A DNA stretch of 64,000 nt, taken from assembly GCA_902805475.1 (NCBI GenBank), contig CADCSX010000012.1:1178001-1242000 (forward strand), written 5' to 3'. This DNA is from Entonaema liquescens. Taxonomy: Eukaryota > Ascomycota > Sordariomycetes > Xylariales > Xylariaceae. Each line of letters opens with the position of its first letter. The first letter of the stretch is position 1. The notes under the pieces are model-generated. The model saw nothing but the letters and a program-made list of their open reading frames with translations. It ran no database searches and was not told the DNA's origin. The position numbers and the translations under genes are program-made. This document shows positions 11,832 through 22,543 of this stretch, one piece after another.

Positions 11832-14623
11832 CTACATTACTTGACACTCGAGCCCGTACATGGCTCTCTCTACGTCCCTCTTAACCTGGTACCAGTCCGC
11901 TCTTCTTTCGGCGAACTCGTACACTTCTTCAGCGCGAAATATGCCACCGAATCGGTCGCCATCAGCTATGATAATGGCCATTTCTTTAGCATGCTTGGCG
12001 TCGATAAGGTATATCTGGCTTAGCTCCCGTAGGGCTTTGAAATAAGCTAGTAGATCCGGGTTTTTGAGCGTCCTGATATATTCGAAATACATGTTCATAT
12101 CTGCGATAAGCTTGATTGCACCCTGGGTGCTGATACGCTGCCGTTTGATATGCTTGCAAACGGCTGTGAATAAACGCAGTCCGACTTCGCCGTTGAACAC
12201 ATCTAGCATGGTTTTCTCCGTGCTCCCTACTAGCATCTTTGTGTGGGACGCTACTAACTCGGTAACGCGCTTCGCAGTCGTGGTTGGACCTATATCGGGA
12301 TCCTTAGATACTCCAACGTCTTGCGGGGAAGGCGATGGATTAAAATCGGTAGGTAGCTGTGTTGTAGCGCATAGGTATTCGACTTCATCCATTAATACGT
12401 CGATGCCTTTATTAAGCCCTGCTGCAACATTCTCGTCCAACATCTGCTCAAATTTCTTTTTCGCTAAGCCCGCGGGGTCAAGGAAGTCATTTCGGTCAGC
12501 AATTTTCGGCGCCGCGAGTTGCTGCTCATAAAATACGTCAATCATTTGTGAGATGATATCGCCAACATTGACCAACTCGATGAACATAACGAGCGGCGCC
12601 ACTCCAGTCTGGCTATGGTCGCTTATTTCCCGAGGGTTATAGCGTGAAAGATGCTCCACGGCTTTTGCGAACCCGTTTTTAACATGTGTCTGACCGAGGA
12701 TCTTGACTAGGACAACGAACATTGCCTCGCATTGCTCCCGAGCTTCTTCACCTGCCTGGCCACCTAATGTTACAAACTTCGCTGCTCTCCCAAGACTTTC
12801 TTTCGCAGCATGGACTAAGTCAAGAGCGACCTCGATACTGAAAAGACTCCTGATCCCCTCAAGCCGGCTCGCCATCAGTGCAGCTTTCGCCTTGAGTTCG
12901 TCGGTGGGTGCTTCAGCAGGTAGAGGGCTTGCGGTCCGTTCCAGAGTATCACCTAGTCCAGGCGTCTGAGGACGGGATGATGCAGGCGTGCCGGCCACCG
13001 ATAGTCGAAGGGTGTTGTTGGTAGCAGCCGCTGCTGGAGTTGGCTTGGTGGTCCCGAAAGGTAAGACTGTGACTGGCATCATGACTACTTTCTTGAAAGA
13101 ACTGAGGAAGTCATTTTTGTCGGCTTGTCGGTTAAAATTTCCCATGTAAAATGACTCAACGGTAGCCTCTTGCTCCGAGAGCTTTTGTTCCCAGTTCCTT
13201 ACTTCATGTTCGGCATAATTCGTCAAACTATCCAGCTCTTCTTGCAAATACAGATCAAGATGCGGCTCGAATACCCTCAGGGCTATCTCCTTTGCGTGAT
13301 CCTCTAAACTTTTATCGGAAGGGCCCTTAGGCGGGACGAGTAAACGAACAAATTCCATGCATTGTTCGAACAAGCCAGACACGGCTTTTAGGTAGGACGG
13401 CATATACCGATCATGGCACTCGTCTAATAAGGGAGTGACATATTCCATGATGATTTCTTCCCGAACTTTGTCCACGAACACCCAGAAGACAGATGCTGGC
13501 TGAGGGAATATGCGGCCGATCACATCGCCTTGCTCGTTTACTTTTTTAACGAGCGAATCGAAGAAGGCACGTGAAGGCTCGAGGGTGATGCTATCCTGAG
13601 GGGCTTGATTGATACAATCCATCGGATTGCCTATTGCTGCGCGGTCATTAAGAATTGGGTGCTTGTGAATGAAAAGATCCGTCGCTGCGTTGCCGCCGTT
13701 CAAACTGTGCAGCACATGCGCATATCTCTTCATCCTGCCATCAACATCCCAGAACTCGTATCCCTGCTCGAACTCTCTCAAGACTGCGCTTTCGAAGAGA
13801 GTTGTCATATTAATGAGTTTAGCCTCTCGCTGCATATAACCTTCGGTCCAGTCGCTTTTGCTAAAGGTCTGCAAGTTAGATAGCATCTGAGCTTGCCTCT
13901 CTGGATCCCTAAACACCTTAAATACGATCGGTTCGGTATGGTTCTTCGCTCGTGCTAGATCGAAATAAAAGGGCGCCAGAGCGCCATAAATTTTGCCATA
14001 CTCTTGCCTTGCATGACCCCGTATGCTTCTGACATTCTTGAGTACATTAAGCAGTACGTCTGGGTCCTCGTAGGGCGACTTAGACTGTGATTGGGTTAAA
14101 CTTAGTGTCTCGAACCCATCGAGCTTTGATTCCTGCAGCTGTGAAGCTCTGTCCTCCTGCGCTTTCCGGCGTTCCTCTTCTAGAGTAGCATCGAATATAG
14201 TCGTACTGGCCTGTCTCCCTGTTATCGAATTTGGGCCGCCATTGGCGTTTGGTCGTGCTGCAGCGTCCCGTTTTCTTTTCATAGCTTCCTCAAATCTCTT
14301 CCTAGCTTCCAACTCATTCCAGCATCCCATGCTCTTAAGTCTCGCTACCCACCTCGTGTCATCGTATACCATCTCACGCATTCGGGATGATGTCCTCGCA
14401 AACCGAAGAAGGTCTGGTATCGGCAAGTAATCAAGTATAGAGACAATGATTTCTGTGACCTAGGATTAATACATAGATGGCGAGCAAGGAGGACAGTAGC
14501 TTCATGCTTACCGGCTGGAAGAGCCGTTTTTGAATCTAGCATCGAGGTTGCTCGTAATGTACTTAGGATGCTCGCCTTAGGCGGCGCGCCGCCATATTGC
14601 GACGCTCGCTTGAAGGTAGACAT
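11832..14623 (-). CDS. RCY1: recyclin-1: F-box protein with Sec10-like exocyst domain
   Basis: Endosome-to-Golgi/plasma-membrane recycling factor and SCF-type F-box protein, related to yeast Rcy1 and fission yeast Pof6. Exon 1 is 14623-14512 and exon 2 is 14452-11832, around a 59-nt intron (14511-14453, GTAAGC...CACAG). I chose this acceptor over the upstream CCTAG because it keeps the frame and gives LPAEIIVSILDYLPIPDLL, a good F-box starting near residue 36. The product is about 910 aa. The remainder is helical with the exocyst Sec10-type layout (for example LHSLNGGNAATDLFIHKHPI and FFDSLVKKVNEQGDVIGRIF). It ends in Cys-Gln-Val-Met, a CAAX-type prenylation signal like the one known at the Rcy1 C-terminus. 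The gene is divergent from the SMAP-domain gene, with 577 bp between start codons. Confidence 0.92.
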
Positions 14624-15200
14624 TGTAGCTACAGTATTGTAGTAGGTCTACGGGAAATTAACGAGGTTGCACAAGGCTACATGAGGTAACCCTTTTGTGA
14701 CATTCAAAGAATATAAAAGTAATATTGGAGAAAAGAGCAGTTTGTCTGCCATGGATATTCTGGTGAAGTATATGTAATGTGTGTGATTTTAAAGAGTACT
14801 CCTTTAACTTGGCGGTAACGCCTATTATGTACATGTATAAGATGAACCCACCTTCCTTAGTTGACATGCTAGGCCACTAGTTAAAGAGTTGTTGATAGTT
14901 ACCGCTACAGCTCCTAGATAAACTCTAAACCTAATGTACATAGGTACCTTTATACACCGCCCTTTTTATCAGCAAGGAACTCCCCGCGGCAGAATTCCTC
15001 CAAATTCGATAACTTTTTTTTTCTGGGCCCAAGATTAATTGCAGCTAAGCAGATCATTTTTTAACCAGTCAGACCTCTGATACATCTAAGATTGAGCAGA
15101 GCTCCCGAAATTTTATTCAAACGTTCGCTGTGTTATTTCATAACACCAGCTCCTCAACATTTCTAGGTTACCTACTTCACTCAATTTTCATTCTGAAAAA
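14624..15200. promoter_or_regulatory. shared upstream region of the divergent RCY1 and SMAP-domain genes
   Basis: The 577 bp between two start codons pointing away from each other must carry both promoters. A T9 tract is visible at 15007-15015. I recognise no specific operator. Confidence 0.5.
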
Positions 15201-16412
15201 ATGGAGGCTGCCGATCCGTCTCCCTGGAAGAAGCTTGACCCGGAGAAGCTTCGTCGCGAAGCCGAAGCCAAGGGTAGTGACATTATTATGACTAACTGGG
15301 ATATAGATCGCTAATATGCTACAGAGGCTAAGCTGAAGAGACAACAAGAGCAACGAATCGCAAGATCCGAAGCACGCAAAGAAAAGCGACATGCCAAATC
15401 CGAAGCCAAGCAGGCGCGCAAGGCAAACGTTGGCCGTGCTGCTAAATGGAATTCCGAACGCAAAGCGGCGGACAAATTGAAGAAGCTGGCCAACCGACCG
15501 CACAAGCAGGAGAAGCGACGCAAGCGCCTGCGCCTACGAGCTCAGAAATTGGAGGCGCAAGCTGTCAAGCTAATGGCGGAGGCGCAGAGGGCTAAGGCTC
15601 GTGCCGATCTTCTAGACGAGCAGCGCGAGGTAGGCTATTTGATTTACCGCACTGCCATCTTTCACTAATTGTGTAATCAGAAAGAGGAATCCGAAAAGAA
15701 CAAGGTGTCTCGTGAGGTTGAGAAGATGGCTGAAGACCCCGAAGATGACAACTACATTCCTCTTAACGCTAAGCCTTCCAAGAGAAAGCAAGTAGACAGC
15801 GATGATAGTGAGGATAGTGAGGACAGCGAGGACAGTGAAGACAGTGAGAGTAGCGAGGATAGCGAAGAAGAAGCGCCCCCCAAGAAGGAAAAGAAGCAGA
15901 AGAAAAAGAAGGTCGAGAAGAAAGCCGAGAAGCGTAAGCGTCAGGCAGAGGAAGACGACGATTCCGAATCCAACGACTCATCTGATGGTGGTGTAGAACT
16001 GCCCAAGGAGGAAAAGAAGAAGAAGAAGAGAAAGCTAGAGAAGGCTGCTGAGGAGGAAGCCAAACAAGTCGAAGCACCTAAGGAAAAGAAAGACAAGAAG
16101 AAGAAGCGAAAGGAGAAGAAACAGGCCGAGGAGTACGTGTCCGCCGCCACAGTTGAAGCTGGAGGGAATACTAACGGCGGCGAGCAGTGGAACGCACAAG
16201 CCCTAGGCGGCGACGACAAAAGGAAGGAGAAATTTCTCCGTCTTCTCGGTGCCAAGAAACCTAACGGTACATCGGACGCCGGGAGTCATAACGCACCGTC
16301 CGCCTCCAAGGCCTACATTGACCGAGTCCAGCACGACCTAGAGCGACAGTACGATATGGGAATGAGGATGAAAAACGAAGGCCAGGGGCAGAAGAGGGGT
16401 CTTGGAGCTTGA
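15201..16412 (+). CDS. lysine-rich, acidic-tract protein with C-terminal SMAP (small acidic protein-like) domain
   Basis: Probably a nucleolar or nuclear RNA-associated protein, inferred from composition and the C-terminal domain. Exons are 15201-15273, 15325-15629 and 15681-16412. Both introns are 51 nt (GTAGTG...CTACAG and GTAGGC...ATCAG), and the joined product is about 369 aa. The N-terminal half is strongly basic and coiled (KLKRQQEQRIARSEARKEKR). The middle alternates Ser-Glu-Asp repeats (SEDSEDSEDSEDSE) with runs of Lys, like nucleolar proteins of the Nopp140 style. The C-terminus (KFLRLLGAKK ... YIDRVQHDLERQYDMGMRMK ... GQGQKRGLGA) is the conserved SMAP motif that ends in a GQGQKRGLG signature. 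Exact role unknown. Long frames on the opposite strand are shadows of the biased codons. Confidence 0.85.
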
Positions 16413-17015
16413 TTTGTCCTAGCTACCTACCTGTGTATTCATACGAAAATGGCGTTTTGAAAGGTCACGGTTTATACCACCTGATTCGAGCCGCTTACGA
16501 GCGCTACGTTAGTCTGGCTGCTCTCCTAGTGTCAATTAAGATATCGTCAATGCTAGTTCTATGCATTTGGACACATTTCGAGATGTGTGTTAAACAGGAC
16601 TTCATTACACGTGATCGTTATTCAGTTTCAATATCTACGTAGAATCCAGGTGTAGTAAGTAGGCTTCACACTCAGACGACTAGGCAGGCCCTTTACCATC
16701 GAAGTTTAAGAATTGTACATAAATTTGGAAATGTGTCTAAACTCAAAATCCGACCTCCTTAAAAACACGATTCTGTTCTTGTAGAGCTAACGCTCAGGTA
16801 TCATATCGATCTTCTATACGACTATACGTGTATACACTTTGAAGATCCTTTTTCAAGCGTTCCTAGCTAGCATCTCAACTCGTAACCGGGTCTCCGTCTC
16901 CCACGGACCCTACCGAACAATCTCCATAAGAGCGCACACCTTTTCTCAACTGGGCCCCTATGAGGGCGGTATATAGGTATATATATATATATGCGCTATT
17001 CCATAGCAGCACTGT
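16413..17015. other. convergent intergenic region
   Basis: The 3' ends of the SMAP-domain gene and the RAMP4 gene face each other here. Nothing is recognised apart from a short TA repeat near 16975-16992. Confidence 0.6.
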
Positions 17016-17373
17016 TCATCGGAAGAAGATGCGCGAGATGAGCTCGAATATCAGGCCGCCAAACACGATGAAGCCGAGGATACCTGCGCGCGCGTTAGCT
17101 TTCCACTCTATCTGGAGGACTCGACGGAATAGCACGGCTGGCTAGCTTACCGAGCCAGAAGGGAGAGATGGGCGACTTTTGCACGTCCTTGGTGCGCTTC
17201 TTGATCTCGGTTTCCGACTTGCCGCGACGGGCGTCCTGGTCCTTGGCGAATTTGGCGTTCCGCCTTCGCTGCTCGAGAGTCTGGGCCTGGAAAGGGTTCG
17301 TGTTAGCAGTGCGTTCGGGGCTGTAGCCGAAATACTCTACTGGGAAGCAACGCGTTGCATAGAAACATACCAT
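17016..17373 (-). CDS. YSY6: RAMP4/SERP1-type ER membrane protein (Ysy6)
   Basis: Small tail-anchored protein of the ER translocon that stabilises nascent membrane proteins under stress. Three exons: 17373-17371 (only the ATG), 17286-17151 and 17083-17016. Introns are 84 nt (GTATGT...TTCCAG) and 67 nt (GTAAGC...GCGCAG). The product is 68 aa. It begins M-AQTLEQRRRNAKFAKDQD, contains KSPISPFWLG, and ends in one hydrophobic helix (ILGFIVFGGLIFELISRIFF), exactly the length and design of the family. The first coding exon is the start codon alone, which an ORF scan misses. Upstream lies a divergent gene at 18115. Confidence 0.95.
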
Positions 17374-18114
17374 TGTATATGTGTATATATAGGAGAAGAG
17401 GAAAGAGAGAAAAGATTGGTTTGTTGATTGTTGTTGTAAAGGGGGAGAAAGCTAGTATACTATAACGCGGTCTCGGAAGATGGACTGGGAACCGAGGGAG
17501 TGGTTAGTGATGGGTATCGTCAATTGAACTGTATATGAGGATGCACAGTACAATTAATATAATGTAAACTCGGAGGCGAGACCAGACCCCTTTCCTAATA
17601 CGCGCAGGTTTATATATAGGTGAAATCGGTAACAAAAGCGACGGTCTTCCAGCAGGATCTGAGAACAGATTGTTCAAACTCGAGAAGTTGGAGATGTATT
17701 CAACTTATTTCCCGTATGGACATGGTGTCTGCAAGTTAACCTCCTTTATCGATAATAGGTAGCGGAATGTACTATGCTCGTTCGACAAAAATTAAGGGAC
17801 CTACCCGTTTCGATACGAGCGCCAAAAGTGCTACTTACCCCAACGGGCTAGAGCAAGATATTCCCCGGTGGATCAGCAAGCCGCTCTCGTGAGACAGGGG
17901 TGGTTGAGAATAAGGTTTCCATAGATCATTAAGGCTCAAGCCACTGCTGGTGGGGTAACTACCTATGTACTTTGAAGAAGCTTCCATTAGAGCTTCGGTC
18001 GCTTCAGACAAAACTTAAGTTAAGCTTTGATTATTGCTAAATTTACCAAATACCCTTCCTCTCACCCATATTAACTATAGTTAAATCCGTCCAAACTAAC
18101 GATATCGACCCACG
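17374..18114. promoter_or_regulatory. shared upstream region of YSY6 and the mitochondrial protein gene
   Basis: 741 bp between divergent start codons. No recognised binding motif. Open frames here are short and unsupported. Confidence 0.45.
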
Positions 18115-18623
18115 ATGCTCTCCCGAACGACAAGGCACCTCGCGCCTCTGCGTACCTTTGCAACGCGCCAATCCGCACCCTCGCGCCATCCCATCCCCAT
18201 CCACCAGCTCCAGCGCCCATGGGCACGTTTCTCTTCGTCCTCGTCCTCTTCCGGAGGGCAAGAACCTCGATCCCCAAATGTGAGCGGCATCCCTCTCTCC
18301 CTCTTTTCCCAACCCATCAGCAAATGCACCCGCCTACTCAGTATCTCACCTCTTCCAGGCCCAATTCTACAAGACCTTCGGCCGGCCCATGGCCAAGGTA
18401 TTCCTCCTCGCCGTCTTCACCTACCAGGTGGCGTACTACTTCTGGGTGCGCCTGGAGCACGACGAAATCAAGGCCGAGATGCGAGGCACGCGCACCCCCT
18501 ACCTACCTTACCCGTATTCCTTATGTGCGATCCACCCTGAGGAACTAACATAAGCAAACTGCAGCTACCATTTCCGATCTTGAAGCCAGGATAGAGCAAC
18601 TCGAGAAGGCGCGGAATAAATAG
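18115..18623 (+). CDS. small mitochondrial single-pass membrane protein with C-terminal coiled coil
   Basis: Exons 18115-18279, 18359-18485 and 18565-18623 give 116 aa. The N-terminus (MLSRTTRHLAPLRTFATRQS) is rich in Arg and Ser/Thr without acidic residues, a typical matrix-targeting presequence. Exon 2 encodes FYKTFGRPMAKVFLLAVFTY, one membrane helix. The end is a short coiled coil (LEARIEQLEKARNK). Both introns are 79 nt. The first is GTGAGC...TTCCAG. The second appears to use a GC donor (CGAG|GCACGC at 18486) with a good branch site AACTAAC and acceptor TGCAG, since this is the only splice of normal length that keeps the coiled coil in frame. It resembles small inner-membrane assembly proteins, but I cannot assign it to one. 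Confidence 0.75.
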
Positions 18624-19092
18624 CGAATTGCCAGGGTTTAGGTCTCTAACACAGAGCGAAGGTCTTCGCGCGTGGCCTGTCTAGCAAAGATGTAATTGTG
18701 ACAGCGACGAAGCCAATATGGAATCGCATGTGTAACTGCCGGGCTATTAATTCTGCTATATTCGGCTGAGTAAGAACTACGACCCATGCTGGCTTGAGCA
18801 CCTTCGCGGTAGGTAAACAGGGAATATCTATCACATAAAGCGAATGTCTAATGTTGCGAGGATAGATTGATGATTCGCGCAGTTCCGAACACGACCTGTA
18901 TATTTGACGGTAGTGCGGAAGTGTCAAGTATTCTCGTTGGAGAATGAAATACGAGATAATATCAACCAAGAACGCCCATACAATGCCATTCATGCCATGT
19001 CCTTTCGCCTGCTCTCTGTGAAAAATGAACATCAATATCGCGAAACCAACCAAGCCTGGACGCCTATATCTAATGGCCTTGAACTCCAATCC
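18624..19092. other. convergent intergenic region
   Basis: About 470 bp between the 3' end of the mitochondrial protein gene and the 3' end of MID1. Overlapping frames at 18646-19098 on both strands have no recognisable product. Confidence 0.6.
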
Positions 19093-21093
19093 TCATAGAA
19101 GTGCTATTAAAAGCATCCCCGCTATGCCGACAAGTCCAACCCAAGAAGGGTAAACCCTGCCCACGCCCCCTATAAAATGTGCAGACCCAGGGTAATTACA
19201 CGACAAGCTGTCGCTCGATGTCTTTTGTCCATAGCTAGTTCTGAAGCTGAACCTACTTGACGGCCGAGGGCATTTAAATCCCATGGAAGCCGGGCAGCTC
19301 TGGACGAGTTCATAGCACAAATTTTCGCAGGGCAACAACTCCTTGTACGGGCCTGGTTTAACTTCCTCGTCGATCATGGGATTGCGAGACGAAATGAACG
19401 CTTTAGAGCTCCCGTAATCATCAAGTGTATCCTGATCCACTTTCGATCCATTTGGGAAAGAAGCCAAGATATTGCGCATTTGTAGATAGGGCCGGTCAGG
19501 CGTTGAGAAGTCCTCACAACGAGGAATAGCTACCGAGCAAAGCCATCTCTTATATGCAGTCTTACAGTCTTCACAGCCCCTGGCCAAGGAATATCGAGCA
19601 GTTGAAGGGGCCTCGCAGGGAGTCTGCTGTAGGACTTTATCGAAATTGTCCCACATAGAACGCACATAGTCGTCATAAAAGGTTCCGAGAGCTGCGGCGT
19701 TAGGAAACGTCTGGGGGTTTCCAGGAACAGCGTATTGGGTCTGCTCGCAAAATGTGAGATTGAAAATAAATGTACATACGCCATCTACATTGTTGTTAGT
19801 ATCTCATCACCACCAAGGATTGATTTTATACTGACTAGGCTTAGTTGAAAAGTTGGCCGGTTGGAACACGATGCCACCACCTATGTCCGAAGATTCTTCC
19901 TGGCGTGTTTGGAGACTCTTCCCTGGTGGACGAGCAAGTATTGCTGTGTAGTTAGAGCTCGCATTAAGACCGCTAACGTAGAACTCCTGCCGGGTCAAGT
20001 TCAGCTCTCCTCCGTTTTTCAACCCTATCGTCATCGCTCCGCTACTCCCATCTGCGAGATTTCGAATCTGAGCATATGAACTTAGCCCGCAGTAAGAGTT
20101 ACGCAACCCCCTAATGTCCATATTGTCCTCGTTATGAGCAAACATAACATATGGCGGTGTCGTAATCACCTCACTCGAGTGATTGTTCAGATAATTGGTT
20201 TGTAATAGAGCCGCCGAGGCATCGCTGTCAACCCATATAAGATCAGGATCGGTATTATTACCGTGAAATGAAAAGTAATACTGATCGGTAGAAGCGACAA
20301 GCTCGAAATTGTATTGGCGTGAAGTATCAAACTGATCAGCTGCGATACTTGGGGCAGAAACGCTCAAGTATACATCCTCGTCTATAGATGTATTGAACAT
20401 AACGGCCCCCTCCGTGAAGACGATGGTCTTCTGGGTATCCTCATTCTGCCCCGGTCCCGGAGATGTGTTATCGGGCGACGTCGAAACGTAAAGAGTAAGT
20501 TGCGGAGGATCCGGAGCCGTTCGATCTGATGAAAGGCGCCCAGGTTGCAGGCAAGTATTTGCTGATATCCATAGCTTTTTGGTCGATTCTTTCCGACGTG
20601 CGAGGTCTGGCTGCAGAGTGATGCCATCATCCTCATCGTCACCGTCTTCGTCATCCCCGTTCACAGGCGATGCTTGTGATGTATTCACATTTCTTCGAAG
20701 CTCCAGCGGTTCGCTTGGATCCCGCGCAGCCTTACCACTAACTGACGAAACTTGGAAGACATAGGTCATCGAAGCACCAGGGGCGAGATTGGACTTTTTC
20801 ATTTCATTATCGGCCATGACAATCGCACCATCTGGAGCCCTCCCTATGATACTTCGGTCGAATAAGGCAAAGTCTGGTTCATACGCTGGTGACCTAAAAT
20901 CCAGCGCCTCCGATATGTCCACAACATCCAGCTGTTCGTAGGATAATTCGTGTACGTCATGATCGGGGAATAAAGGATCGAACTCGACAGCGAAAGCGAA
21001 TTGTGGAGAGAGTAGAATAATATAGATAAGGAGCAAAACGCAGGAGGCTATTACAGATGCTGCCAACCGCGATTGCAATGGACTAAGTTGCAT
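19093..21093 (-). CDS. MID1: Mid1: regulatory subunit of the plasma-membrane high-affinity calcium channel
   Basis: Works with Cch1 in calcium influx during pheromone, cell-wall and ER stress. Two exons: 21093-19836 and 19784-19093. The 51-nt intron (19835-19785, GTCAGT...ATACTAAC...TGTAG) is the only donor in the right phase. The joined product is about 649 aa. The N-terminus has a hydrophobic segment (SVIASCVLLLIYIILLSPQF) acting as signal or anchor. The central part has many N-glycosylation sequons (for example NTS, NHS, NYT). Exon 2 begins DGVCTFIFNLTFCEQTQYAV-like and carries the Cys-rich C-terminal domain (about twelve Cys). The last residues (VGLVGIAGMLLIALL) are hydrophobic, as in GPI-type or tail segments. 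Total length and Cys pattern fit fungal Mid1. Confidence 0.92.
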
Positions 21094-21712
21094 CCTAGAA
21101 GCATAGCCCTTTCGGGCATGACACGAAATATAGTGTTGTGTCCCAGTAGCAGGAGATGAATTGGATTGGAACTCGTGGGAATCTATCAGCTGGAAAAGGA
21201 TTATGCTAGGCGCCGTGGCGGTATGAAAATGGAGTTTGTTCGTTACTATAGATTATAGTCTATAGCGCTAAGGGCGGTCGCGTAATATTGAATATGGGTT
21301 AGGCTAGGTAGAGAATAAAGTCAATTGCAGGTACAATTGGTGGCATCAGCTTATCGAAAAAAAGGAGTGGACAATGTGAAGTTCGTAAAGTCGTAAAGTT
21401 GAGGAAGAGTTTCACAAGCAATGCTGGGTTGCTGATAGGTGCCTGCCCTGAAATCCCCTGACAGCTGAATACCCGCAACTGCGGGTCTTAACCATACATG
21501 TGCAACCTTGAAACAGTACAAGCCACATCTATTGACCACTAACTTTCCCCGTAACACATACGGCATACGGTAGTACCCGTCTGTACTACCTTATGTTGTA
21601 TATACTATGCATACGCATACCTAAAGAGCCAAATTTATCAGCGAATCTTCTCAGCGTAACAAAAAGCCAATGAGCTCATGGCGTTCTTTAAATTACGTCT
21701 TTACATACCTTA
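21094..21712. promoter_or_regulatory. upstream region of MID1
   Basis: 619 bp between the MID1 start and the left edge of the AT-rich island. No motif recognised. Base composition is normal up to about 21710 and then falls sharply. Confidence 0.4.
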
Positions 21713-22505
21713 GCGCGCGGGGGGGGTATTTGAAAATGCTTACAGCGATAATGTTAACTTTGAAAATTCTTATATAAAAATATTAAAAAATAAATTGATT
21801 TTAATTTTTAAAAATCATTATTGCAATTAAATTAAACGTAAAAAAATATTAAAAAATAAAATTATTTTATTACGTAATTGTTTTATTTTTAGAATTTTTT
21901 TTTCGAATTTTTAATATAATTTTACGTATGTAAATATATTAAATTAAAAATTATTTTCGAATAATCATTATTTCAAATTAAACCCCGTTTAAATAATATT
22001 TTATAATTAAACATTTTAAATATAAAAGTTATATACGTTAATTTTAAACATTTTACATAATTAATATTATTAAATAATTAATTTAACGAATTAATTACTC
22101 GTTAAATTAATTAATAAATACGTTAAACTTTTTAAAAAATTATTTTTTTTTAATAAAAATCATACGTTCGAACTTTATTTATCTCGTAATTTTCGGGTTT
22201 TTTTTTTTTATTTTATATTTATTTATATATTTATTTATATTACGTATATATTATAACGTAATCGTATTTTTTTTTAAAAACATATTACAATTTTAAAAAC
22301 ATATTATAATTTTAAAAACATATTATAATTTTAAAATCATTTTAACTTAAAATGATTACATATTATAAACATGTTATACATATAAATTTATATTTAATAC
22401 GAAAATTATTTAATAAACGATCGTTTCATTTACATGTTTATATAAATCCATTTTAATAAGTTAATATTATTATTATAAACATTTTCAAATACCCCCCCCG
22501 CGCGG
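21713..22505. mobile_element. terminal-inverted-repeat element, copy A (RIP-degraded, non-coding)
   Basis: 793 bp, extremely AT-rich, without any open frame. It starts GCGCGCGG followed by a G run (eight G in all) and TATTTGAAAATG, and ends CATTTTCAAATA, eight C, GCGCGG. The ends are therefore inverted repeats of each other, and both are flanked by TA. This fits a non-autonomous DNA transposon (MITE) or a gutted larger element with TA target preference as in Tc1/mariner types. Copy B at 22544-23320 is its reverse complement. Some non-CpG C and G remain, so this copy is less mutated than copy B. Confidence 0.8.
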
Positions 22506-22543
22506 TAAAATAATCAATTATATAACATTGCATATTTATTTTA
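22506..22543. other. 38-bp spacer between the two inverted elements
   Basis: An AT-rich spacer that begins TAAAATAA and ends TTATTTTA, so even its edges are complementary. It would form the loop of the 0.78 kb-arm hairpin. Confidence 0.7.

Noticed and set aside
14453..14460. Acceptor CCTAG as the end of the RCY1 intron
   Set aside because: It puts the F-box out of frame; CACAG seven bases further gives LPAEIIVSIL in frame.
15769..16255. Long minus-strand open frames opposite the SMAP-domain gene
   Set aside because: They mirror the biased Lys/Glu/Ser codons of the real gene and read as Ser/Phe/Leu-rich low-complexity protein.
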